Assembly: GCA_023091735.1 (NCBI GenBank)
Contig: JALKBU010001438.1
Coordinates: 1-11,069, forward strand
Reading direction: 5' to 3'
DNA from: Trichomonas tenax
Taxonomy: Eukaryota > Parabasalia > Trichomonadida > Trichomonadidae
Length of the DNA stretch: 11,069 bases
This document shows positions 1 through 7,518 of this stretch, piece by piece. A program made the translations under genes and the position numbers. The stretch's first letter is position 1. Every line of letters starts with the position of its first letter. The notes below the pieces were generated by a model. The model saw only the letters and a program-made list of their open reading frames with translations. It was not told the DNA's origin and ran no database searches.

Positions 1-132
1 AAGTTTTGGGAAGTTAATAATAAAGACACTACAGATAATATAATCACTAAATCAATAAAAGAGAAGAATATCGAATTCATTAAAATTTTGTTTGAAAACG
101 GTGCTGATGTCAACATGAAAGTTGCTCATTAA
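1..132 (+). pseudogene. Ankyrin-repeat protein fragment, entering from the left edge
   Basis: The first frame is open from base 1 and ends at a TAA at 130-132. It reads as an ankyrin repeat: the stretch KNIEFIKILFENGADVNMK carries the helix-2 pattern and the GADVN loop of the family. Ankyrin repeats are roughly 33-residue helix-loop-helix modules used for protein binding. The last residues, KVAH, and the stop match the ends of the four modules downstream, so the stop arises where the minisatellite joins the coding sequence and is probably not the natural gene end. The natural end seems to be at 2838-2840. The gene starts outside the window, so its full length is unknown. The ankyrin call is firm; the partner or role cannot be told. 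Confidence 0.7.
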
Positions 133-231
133 TTTGATCTTTTCATCATTATGATATGAAGTCATTCTTTCTCATTTTTTCATCATTATTATATGAAGTC
201 ATTCTATCTCATTTGTTCTTGATTTTCGTTC

Positions 232-330
232 AAGTCACCCTTATCTATCGCTGTTGAAATGAAATCTCTCGAGATTGTTGAATTTCTCGTAAAACATGGT
301 GCTGATGTCAACATGAAAGTTGCTCATTAA
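232..330 (+). pseudogene. Ankyrin module copy 1 (33 codons including stop)
   Basis: Reads KSPLSIAVEMKSLEIVEFLV followed by KHGADVNMKVAH and TAA. SPLSIA corresponds to the ankyrin TPLHxA motif, SLEIVEFLVKHGADVN to the second helix and loop. The coding piece is one ankyrin repeat long. Upstream, the same frame hits a TGA within the conserved leader TTGTTCTTGATTTTCG, so the module cannot be read through from either side and has no start of its own. It is flanked on both sides by the 37-bp minisatellite. Confidence 0.75.
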
Positions 331-762
331 TTTAATTTTTTCATCATTATGATATAAAGTTAATCTATCTCATTTTTTCATCATTATGATATAAAGTTAA
401 TCTATCTCAATTTTTCATCATTATGATATAAAGTTAATCTATCTCAATTTTTCATCATTATGATATAAAGTTAATCTATCTCATTTTTTCATCATTATGA
501 TATAAAGTTAATCTATCTCAATTTTTCATCATTATGATATAAAGTTAATCTATCTCATTTTTTCATCATTATGATATAACATCAATCTATCTCATTTTTT
601 CATCATTATGATATTACATCAATATATATCATTTTTTCATCATTATAATATTACATCAATATATATCATTTTTTCATCATTATGATATGAAGTCATTCTT
701 TCTCATTTTTTCATCATTATGATATGAAGTCATTCTATCTCATTTGTTCTTGATTTTCGTTC

Positions 763-861
763 AAGTCACCGCTATCTATCGCTGTTGAAATGAAATCTCT
801 CGAGATTGTTGAATTTCTCGTAAAACATGGTGCTGATGTCAACATGAAAGTTGCTCATTAA
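763..861 (+). pseudogene. Ankyrin module copy 2
   Basis: Identical to copy 1 in protein sequence, with a single visible silent change (CCG CTA for CCC TTA at the PL codons). It starts 531 bp after copy 1. The six minisatellite units that follow begin with the same order of unit types as those following copy 3, so copies 2 and 3 with their flanks look like a recent duplication. Confidence 0.75.
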
Positions 862-1108
862 TTTAATTTTTTCATCATTATGATATAAAGTTAATCTATC
901 TCATTTTTTCATCATTATGATATTACATCAATCTATCTCATTTTTTCATCATTATGATATAAACTTACTCTATCTCATTTTTTCATCATTATGATATTAC
1001 ATCAATCTGTCTCATTTTTTCATCATTATGATATTACATCAATCTGTCTCATGTTTTCATCATTATGATATGAAGTCATTCTATCTCATTTGTTCTTGAT
1101 TTTCGTTC

Positions 1109-1207
1109 AAGTCACCCTTATCTATCGCTGTTGAAATGAAATCTCTCGAGATTGTTGAATTTCTCGTAGAACATGGTGCTGATGTCAACATGAAAGTTGC
1201 TCATTAA
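1109..1207 (+). pseudogene. Ankyrin module copy 3
   Basis: As copy 2 but with GTAGAACAT in place of GTAAAACAT, changing VKHGADVN to VEHGADVN. It starts 346 bp after copy 2. The lysine-to-glutamate difference is shared with copy 4, which groups copies 3 and 4 against copies 1 and 2. Confidence 0.75.
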
Positions 1208-2046
1208 TTTAATTTTTTCATCATTATGATATAAAGTTAATCTATCTCATTTTTTCATCATTATGATATTACATCAATCTATCTCATTTTTTCATCATTA
1301 TGATATAAACTTACTCTATCTCATTTTTTCATCATTATGATATTACATCAATCTATCTCATTTTTTCATCATTATGATATAACATCAATCTTTCTCATTT
1401 TTTCATCATTATGATATTACATCAATCTGTCTCATGTTTTCATCATTATGATATAAAGTTAATCTATCTCATTTTTTCATCATTATGATATAAAGTTAAT
1501 CTATCTCATTTTTTCATCATTATGATATTACATCAATCTGTCTCATTTTTTCATCATTATGATATTACATCAATCTATCTCATTTTTTCATCATTATGAT
1601 ATAACATCAATCTTTCTCATTTTTTCATCATTATGATATTACATCAATCTGTCTCATGTTTTCATCATTATGATATAAAGTTAATCTATCTCATTTTTTC
1701 ATCATTATGATATTACATCAATCTGTCTCATTTTTTCATCATTATGATATTACATCAATCTATCTCATTTTTTCATCATTATGATATGGAATCAATCTGT
1801 CTCATTTTTTCATCATTATGATATTACTTCAATCTATTTCATTTTTTCATCATTATGATATTACATCAATCTATCTCATTTTTTCATCATTATGATATTA
1901 CATCAATGTATATCATTTTTTCGTTATTATAATATGTAATCAAACTGTCTCATTTTTTCATCATTATGATATGGAATCAATCTATCTCATTTTTTCATCA
2001 TTATGATATGAAGTCATTCTATCTCATTTGTTCTTGATTTTCGTTC

Positions 2047-2145
2047 AAGTCACCCTTATCTATCGCTGTTGAAATGAAATCTCTCGAGATTGTTGAATTT
2101 CTCGTAGAACATGGTGCTGATGTCAACATGAAAGTTGCTCATTAA
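2047..2145 (+). pseudogene. Ankyrin module copy 4
   Basis: Same protein sequence as copy 3, including VEHGADVN, and ends at the same TAA next to the minisatellite. It starts 938 bp after copy 3, the longest spacer, consistent with array growth by unit duplication between the modules. Confidence 0.75.
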
Positions 2146-2762
2146 TTTAATTTTTTCATCATTATGATATAAAGTTAATCTATCTCATTTTTTCATCATT
2201 ATGATATTACATCAATCTATCTCATTTTTCCATCATTATGATATGGAATCAATCTATCTCATTTTTTCATCATTATGATATTATATCAATCTATTTCATT
2301 TTTTCATCATTATAATATGAAATTATTCTATCTCATTTTTTCATCATTATGATATGAAATTATTCTATCTCATTTTTTCATCATTATGATTTTACATCAA
2401 TCTATCTCATTTTTTCATCATTATGATATTACATCAATCTGTCTCATTTTTTCATCATTATGATGTGAAATCAATCTATCTCATTTTTTCATCATTATGA
2501 TATGGTATCAATCTATCTCATTTTTTCAGCATTATGATATGAAATCAATCTATCTCATTTTGTCATCATTATAATATAAAATTAATCTATCTCATTTTTT
2601 CATCATTATGATATGGAATCAAACTATCTCATTTTTACATCATTATGATATCTAATCAATCGATCTCATTTTTTCATCATTATGATATGAAGTCATTCTT
2701 TCTCATTTTTTCATCATTATGATATGAAGTCATTCTTTCTCATTTGTTCTTGATTTTCGTTC

Positions 2763-2840
2763 AAGTCACCCTTATCTATCGCTGTTGAAATGAAATCTCT
2801 TGAGATCGTTCAATACCTAAAATCAAAGAATGCATGTTAA
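2763..2840 (+). pseudogene. Ankyrin gene 3' end (copy 5, natural C-terminus)
   Basis: Begins like the other modules (KSPLSIAVEMKSLEIV) but diverges to QYLKSKNAC and a TAA at 2838-2840. The divergent ending, and the absence of minisatellite after it, suggest this is the original last repeat and stop of the ankyrin gene. The simplest history is that one insertion of minisatellite DNA split the gene ahead of this module, after which a module plus minisatellite block was copied several times. A TAAATAGG stretch a few bases downstream could serve as the short poly(A) signal used by trichomonads, but this is weak. Confidence 0.65.
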
Positions 2841-3394
2841 TTACATAAATAGGCTCTTCAAAAAGATTTACATAAACTTAAAAAGGCGGGACTATCATTC
2901 CCATTTATAAATGGAAAAACCTATATCATACTCAATATAAATTCTTAATATATCAAATTCTCAAAGCTATTTTTTCTCTCTCTTTCATCTGAGAAAAAAC
3001 GTGGCTATAGACCTTAAAATCTGAGTTCCGTATTTTATTCAGATACTTCATAGGCCATAGAAATGCATCAGAGTGTTTCATTCCAATAGAGCTCTTGAAC
3101 TCTGTGTTTCCACTGTTTGATTTCTGAAATTTTTCAAGTGTTCACTGCTATCAATATATATATATATGTGATCATGGCTGTTGATCTCTAGCGCGCACAA
3201 GTCATATATCTGTAGATAATGATAGAAGAATAAATAAAACTTAATGTATTCTTATTGTATTAGCATGCATGTGTTATAATATGCTTGTGTGGAATGCGCA
3301 GCATGTAATTGCATTTGGTGTGTGAATTTTCTGAAGTTGAGAGATGTCGGGTCTTCGAAATGTGAAAAAAGAATTGAGAGGAGAAAACATCAGT
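2841..3394. other. Spacer with a perfect palindrome and a dinucleotide run
   Basis: No convincing gene. Visible items are a perfect 14-bp palindrome CCATTTATAAATGG at 2901-2914, a pyrimidine run TTTTTTCTCTCTCTTTC near 2970-2986, and (AT)7 at 3154-3167. One minus-strand ORF is listed separately. The plus frame of the transporter is open back to 3289, but that stretch is Cys-rich and unlike the family, and the Inr-like element at 3395 lies downstream, so I treat it as noncoding. Confidence 0.5.
2953..3141 (-). other. Possible small ORF or decayed fragment, unrecognised
   Basis: On the minus strand a frame stays open for 62 codons, from a TGA just above 3141 to a TGA at 2953-2955. The only ATG near its start is at 3081, leaving 42 residues. 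The first stretch after that ATG, MKHSDAFLWPMKYLNKIRNS, has a protein-like mix of Lys, Asn, aromatic and hydrophobic residues. I do not recognise a family, see no promoter element, and an open frame of this length can occur by chance in AT-rich DNA. Confidence 0.2.
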
Positions 3395-3402
3395 TCATTT
3401 TT
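3395..3402 (+). promoter_or_regulatory. Inr-like core promoter element (TCATTTTT)
   Basis: Trichomonad protein genes are known to use an initiator around TCA(+1)YWY a short distance upstream of the ATG, giving very short 5' leaders. TCATTTTT here places the A 24 bp before the ATG at 3421, the expected range. This supports the choice of 3421 as the transporter start. The motif is short and T-rich, so chance matches are common. Confidence 0.4.
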
Positions 3403-3420
3403 CAAGAAAGACTTCTAGCA

Positions 3421-4620
3421 ATGTCAGAGTCTAGCGAAAAGACATGGGTACCACATGCGAAGCGCGAGAAGCTATCAATATTCAGGATTCTCGGAATCTG
3501 CACATCTCTCTTCGGTTACCAGACAGTGTTCATTGTCATTTTCGGTCTATTATCTCCAATAATGGACTCGATCAGTGTCCAGCAGACATCGAGATCATGG
3601 ATATACCTCATCGGACCTCGCTCAGGCTTCATCTGCTAGCTGCCCGTCGGTTTCTACTCAGACGGTCTCCATGCAAAGATCGGACGCAGAAGGCCATTTA
3701 TCAACGCAGGCGCAATCGGCTCTATCATCGGTTTTATCTTCCTCTACTTCTGCAGAGACATCGGTTCTGCGATCTCGAAGAAGAACCCGAAGCCAAGTCA
3801 GATTTTCTTCCTCATTTTCTCTCTTAATTAGATTTTGTCTCTGTCAACGTCCTCCAGGCACCATCAAGGACAATAATTGGTGACTTAGTTCAAAAGAACC
3901 AACAAGTCCTTGCGAATACAATCGCGACGGTTTTGCTCGGTCTCGCGCAGGTGTTCTCTGACTTCATCGGCAGATTCTATCCAAAGAACACGAAGGGACT
4001 CAAGTACGACCAGGTCATCATCATCAGTGGCATCATTTTTATTATTGTCTCTGTCACAATAACATGCATTGCTGCACACGAGGAGCAGTTCACTGACAAT
4101 CTTGAGAGACCGAACCCTTTCGTCACAATCTTCAGGCAGTTCAAGACTATGTAGAAGGCAGTCTGGAGAATTGCCATCGCTTACATCTTCTAGTGAATTG
4201 GCTACACAGAGTTCAACAACGAGTACTCTTCATACGCGTCGAACAACCTCTACAAGCTCCAAGGAAAGAGTGTATACGACGGTGTCCAATTCGGCCTCAT
4301 CATCATCGGAATATCTTCAATTATCATCATTCTCTGGTCTTTCGTCAACGACGCTTTCATCAAGTTCGTCGGTCTCAGACTCTCATACGCAATCTCTCAG
4401 CTCATCAAGTACTGATGCATGATCCCGATATTCTTCATCAAGAACAAATGGGCAGCAATGGGATTGTTGATTCCACTCGGTATCGCATGCTCAGTCTTCA
4501 ACTCTGTCACATATGCGATCGTCGGCAAGTGCGCAAAGGACGAAAAGATGGGCATGATCATGGGCGTCCTCAGCACGTTCGTCGTCGTTGGTCAGCAGAT
4601 TGCGAACTGGATCATCGGCA
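3421..4620 (+). pseudogene. Broken MFS sugar transporter (sucrose/SLC45-like)
   Basis: A 12-TM major facilitator protein of the sucrose/H+ symporter type can be followed for about 400 codons. Start: ATG at 3421 (MSESSEKTWVPHAKREKLSI), then TM1 GICTSLFGYQTVFIVIFGLL. The family loop 2-3 signature appears as LPVGFYSDGLHAKIGRRRPF near 3640-3699, and the mid-protein VNVLQAPSRTIIGDLV matches the plant SUT pattern NNxxQGPxRALLADL. Damage: TAG at 3637, TAG at 3829 with a shift from frame 1 to frame 3 near 3820-3831, TAG at 4152, TAG-TGA at 4191-4196 and TGA at 4413. Similarity ends at QQIANWIIG, about TM11, where a reversed CAP fragment begins, so the last membrane segment is missing. It would have been a plasma-membrane or vacuolar sugar carrier; substrate not deducible. 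Base composition is more GC-rich than the flanks. Confidence 0.8.
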
Positions 4621-5105
4621 GGGAAGTAACCGGGAGACGGATACGCAGTGAAGAGAACGTTGTTGTAATGGGTAGTAATCCATTGCGAGTGTGATTTAAT
4701 TTCCTTTGCGGACCCCTCCGAATGAAGTCTTTTTGTGGTTGTCATGAAAATGCCATCTTCTGTGTCCAAGTTCTGGATTTCCGATGCCATAGATGAACTG
4801 CCCGATCATTGTTGAGTCTGTCCTTAAGAATCCTGACTGTGCCAAGTTAGAAAGGCCACATCATGTGAAACACTTCTCGTATGATCCTGGCGTGTAGCTG
4901 ATATCTCCCCTTGTGCGTCGAAAGAGTGATCCAAGTAGATCGGTGTCTTGAAGCCTGTAAGCCATCTAAAGAAGTTGAGTTGTCGCAATGTGACGTTTAC
5001 ATAAACTTCCATGGTCAACGTGAAAAGTTTCTCTGTTGTCGTAAGGATTGTAGTATACTTTGTACATGTCTCTGTTGGCATTGAATTTTTTTTCGAATGA
5101 TAAAA
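4621..5105 (-). pseudogene. CAP (SCP/PR-1) domain pseudogene fragment, copy 1
   Basis: The minus strand holds pieces of a CAP-domain protein in several frames: NANRDMYKVYYNPYDNRE, then a helix with QLNFFRWLTGFKTPIYLDHS, then YTPGSYEKCFT, SNLAQSGF, and GNPELGHRRWHFHDN with the GHRxW motif at about 4751-4767, then FTAYPSPGYF. A run of 24 residues around RQLNFFRWLTG is identical to copy 2. There are at least three frame changes plus in-frame TGA and TAA codons, so it is dead. The 3' part stops after SPGYF at 4621-4625, where transporter DNA begins. CAP proteins are usually secreted or surface proteins; here the signal peptide and anchor are both missing. Confidence 0.7.
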
Positions 5106-5434
5106 GTGATTTTTGATCAATTACACAATAAGTTTCAAAAAAAATTCTCCATTATAACATCAATATAATATACCAATGTAATTTGATTCTCAACAAAAAT
5201 ACATCACATATTGATCAAACATCCGAAAAAAATGTATTTTTTCATCATGATTTCAATATATTTTTTTGATGATTTAGTTTCAATATTTTCGTGATGTATA
5301 TTATGCTGTTAAAGCGATTCATCTTGAAAATGTGTTTTTAAATTACTGTTGTGATGATGTTTGATAATAATAAGGTGAAATCGAATATATCGAAGTAATC
5401 CATCAAAATATAATGTTTAAAATTCCGCAGAACA
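5106..5434. other. AT-rich spacer between the two CAP copies
   Basis: About 330 bp of very AT-rich DNA with A and T runs. No ORF of note and no similarity to sequence upstream of CAP copy 2 that I can see, so the two CAP copies share only their coding part here. A single stretch near 5229-5245 (TTTTTTCATCATGATTT) recalls the minisatellite core but is not repeated. Confidence 0.5.
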
Positions 5435-6832
5435 CTAAACGAGGTACATTTCAAGTTCGCAATGTTTGTCACCATCATCGGATATCTTACTACCACCATG
5501 CTTCTTCTTGCAAACAAACACGACAATAGTGATCAATATGACAACAACTAAGACTAATCCGCATCCAATAAGTACGGGAAAGAACAAACTATTCTTCTTA
5601 GTTTGATTTCCTGATTTGCTCGAGCTCTGATCTTCATTGTATTTTGCTTCTTCAAGAGGAGAAAAAATCATTGGATCTTCAGTGAACACCATAACAGTTG
5701 GATCTGGGACAACTGGGCTCCTTGACGGTGATGGAGATCGTGACAGAGATTTAGAAGGTGAAGGAGATGGGGATCTAGTGGGTGATCTCGATGGCGATCG
5801 GCTTGGTGACTTAGAAGGAGATGGCGAAGGTGACCAAGAAGGATAACGTAAAGGAGATCTTGATGAAGAACGCGATGGTGTTGGGAGTGACGTTGCGTTG
5901 CAGTCAACAGGTTTTATTGTGCAATCCCATGTTTTACTGCCTTGTGTAACATTAACATCGATAGTTTTTCCATTTAACGAATTAAATAGATATCCACGAT
6001 CTGTATTATATTCTGAAATTGTGAACAAAAAGGGCCAGCCTGAAGTTATAGCCTCCTTCAAGTTCACTGACAGTAACTGTTTGTGAAACACCGTCAATTA
6101 TTACAGATACTGTTGCACCAGTTGTAGCTGTCATCATTTCTGCCCAGAAATTCCAGTAGGGATAGATAAGGTCCAAATGGAAGTATCCTGGTGATGGATA
6201 AGCGGTGAAAAGAACGTTATTATTATTTAATGGAGATGGAACCCAATGAGAATCAGAGTCAAACACTATCATCGCCAAAGTTACGAAGTTGTCTTTGCGA
6301 GCGCCACCGAATGACGTCTTTTTGAGGTTATCGTGCAAACACATCTTCAGTGACCAAGCGTATCAGCATTTCCGTTATCACAAATGAACTGGCAGATGAG
6401 AGCGGCCCCTGTTGACATCACAAAGTTCTGTGCTAAGTTCGAAGAACTGCATCCTTTATATCCAGCTTGTGTAAAGCACATTTCTGATGATGACGGCATG
6501 TGCCCGATATCCTTCTTCTGGGCGTTAATGATGGAGCATCTTGTTTCTTGTTCATCGAAGGAATGATCTAAATAAATTGGAGTTTTAAATCCTGTTAACC
6601 AACGGAAAAAATTAAGCTGTCGTAATGAAACATCGTCATTGCCTGTCCTGTTGTAGCTTTGTAGTGCACAGGAGCTTCCTTGATCAACATAATAAGTAAA
6701 TTTGTTATCATTGGTGCCATAATATATCCTATAAGTGTCTCTGTTGTCGGCTTTATATCTGGTGCAGACTTCTGTCTTTGTGCGACTCTCCAACTCTGTG
6801 TATCTTACTGCGAAAAGAATTTGTAGTCCAAG
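5435..6832 (-). pseudogene. Membrane-anchored CAP-domain surface protein, copy 2, frameshifted
   Basis: About 465 codons in order: CAP domain (YKADNRDTYRIYYG; the 24-residue block shared with copy 1; GHMPSSSEMCFT with the family histidine; then GH at a TGA, 6347-6349), a post-CAP beta region with FTAYPSPGYFHLDLIYPYW, a stalk of SPSPSK/SPSR repeats, a membrane helix (VLIGCGLVLVVVILITIVVF, 5510-5587), and a 24-residue tail starting KKKHGG and ending at TAG 5435-5437. Compared with copy 1 the GHRRW site has a first-base change making TGA and a one-base loss, moving the frame; a second one-base shift near 6045-6060 restores it. In-frame TAG at 6833 bounds the readable 5' end, so no start or signal peptide is visible. 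Likely a former surface glycoprotein. Confidence 0.75.
5696..5884 (-). repeat. Ser-Pro-Arg/Lys-rich stalk encoded by a short degenerate repeat
   Basis: Within CAP copy 2 the frame encodes about 63 residues of SPSR, SPSPSK and SPTR units; the DNA is a degenerate 6/12-bp repeat (on the plus strand variants of GGAGATCGTGAC). Such stalks lift a domain off the membrane and are often O-glycosylated; the positive charge from Arg/Lys is unusual for a mucin-like stalk. It sits between the CAP module and the membrane helix. Confidence 0.75.
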
Positions 6833-6929
6833 CTATAAGTGAAAACATATTTCATCAGCAAACGTGTTCACACATGATAGAATCTGATAGAAAGAAATAT
6901 CATCTTTGTAATCAAACAATTTGTAATTT

Positions 6930-7100
6930 TTATTCTTCATCTGAAGAGGGTAAAAAGTCGGGGTCATGCTCGTCGACGATTTCTTCATCATCGCTTTCTG
7001 TGTTGAAATCTTCTCTGATAACTGGCCTAAGTGTAGGAGCAAAGTTTTCGAGCCTTGGAGAGTGTATATAATGGTATTTTGCTTTTCTTTTCAATTTCTG
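6930..7100 (-). pseudogene. Acidic C-terminal fragment, weakly VEFS-box (Su(z)12)-like
   Basis: The minus frame is open for 56 codons from a TAG at 7101-7103 to a TAA at 6930-6932 and has no ATG. It contains YHYIHSPRLENFAPTLRPVI, then DFNTESDDEEIVDEHDPDFL, ending PSSDEE. The order of an aromatic-HS patch, a Pro/Leu segment, an SDDE/SEDE acidic patch and an Asp-rich DPxxL resembles the first part of the VEFS box of Polycomb Su(z)12/EMF2 proteins. The second half of a VEFS box is not visible in this frame. The resemblance is recalled, not computed; it could equally be the acidic tail of an unrelated nuclear protein. A stop above it and no start make it a remnant. Confidence 0.3.
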
Positions 7101-7174
7101 CTAATTGTATTTTTATTTTGCTATTTTCGCAAATTTCAAAATATTTGAAAATTTTTTTCTAATAGGGCTGAATC

Positions 7175-7288
7175 ATGACAACAGATATTATGTCTAACAA
7201 GAGGCGTATATTGTATACTTTCAATACTGTTCATGATTTGTATCAGTTCCAGGTGGCTGGCCATGGCCAAACTGAAATAATCGTATAA
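7175..7288 (+). pseudogene. N-terminal fragment, possibly inositol polyphosphate kinase
   Basis: A 37-codon ORF starting at ATG 7175 and ending at TAA 7286-7288. It includes LYQFQVAGHGQTEIIV. Inositol polyphosphate multikinases start with a conserved hQVAGH motif a few residues after a short N-terminal leader, so position and motif both fit. Nothing later in that family (such as the PxxxDxKxG signature) follows, and the frame stops, so only the first exon-sized piece remains. It is divergent from the acidic remnant at 6930-7100 with about 75 bp between them. A five-residue motif is thin evidence. Confidence 0.3.
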
Positions 7289-7464
7289 CTAAATTATCCG
7301 ACAAAATTTGCAAAATTACTCATAATTGGATATGGATTACAATGGTAAAGAAAATAACATGCATTAATCGAGGAATTTTCAATAAAAAGTGATTTTAAAT
7401 TTTTCAACTTAAGGGATGTCAAAAAATAAATGGAGGGAATTGTTGATAAAAATAAATGGATTTT

Positions 7465-7518
7465 ATTTGTCGGTTGTTCGTGGCTCTGAAGAGCCTGGGC
7501 GCTTTGCCCCGTTCAAAT
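7465..7518. repeat. Hairpin cluster 1, at the stop codon of the penton-like gene
   Basis: Two adjacent hairpins: GGCTCT-GA-AGAGCC (7482-7495) and GGGC-GCTTT-GCCC (7497-7509). They may be closed by an outer ATTTG (7465-7469) pairing with CAAAT (7514-7518). The right arm overlaps the TGA stop of the minus-strand gene at 7513-7515. Together they could form a three-way or cruciform structure. It is GC-rich against a very AT-rich background. A role as a 3'-end signal is possible by analogy with the hairpins at Mimivirus gene ends. Confidence 0.5.

Larger units (their letters stand above)
133..2762. repeat. 37-bp minisatellite, about 57 units in five blocks
   Basis: By eye I count about 57 units of a 37-bp repeat: 2 at 133-231, 11 at 331-762, 6 at 862-1108, 22 at 1208-2046 and 16 at 2146-2762. 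The core TTTTTTCATCATTATGATAT is highly conserved. The following 17 bases vary among a few types, such as AAAGTTAATCTATCTCA, TACATCAATCTATCTCA and GGAATCAATCTATCTCA. The unit length is not a multiple of three and units carry TAA or TGA, so the array is not coding. Each unit contains the imperfect palindrome ATCATTATGAT. Types recur in order: in the 1208-2046 block a six-unit set repeats with a 222-bp period (compare 1381 and 1603), which is direct evidence of segmental duplication inside the array. Confidence 0.9.

Noticed and set aside
133..2762. Minisatellite blocks as introns between ankyrin exons
   Set aside because: Borders lack the conserved trichomonad splice motifs, and the frames of the flanking pieces do not join consistently.
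133..2762. Minisatellite as a CRISPR array
   Set aside because: Units are contiguous with graded variation, without unique spacers, in a eukaryotic context.
3289..3420. N-terminal extension of the transporter from ATG 3289
   Set aside because: Frame is open but Cys-rich and unlike the family; an Inr-like element lies between it and ATG 3421.
3444..4651. Ser-rich and His-rich plus-strand ORFs over the transporter
   Set aside because: They are other frames of the transporter, whose motifs are clear in frames 1 and 3.
5229..5245. A stray minisatellite unit between the CAP copies
   Set aside because: Only the T-run and CATCATGAT part match, in AT-rich sequence, with no second unit.
5637..5846. 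Plus-strand Gly/Asp-rich ORF
   Set aside because: It is the antisense of the SP-rich stalk repeat in CAP copy 2.
7258..7269. Perfect 12-bp palindrome TGGCCATGGCCA as an operator
   Set aside because: It encodes the AGHG part of the kinase-like fragment and is not repeated elsewhere.
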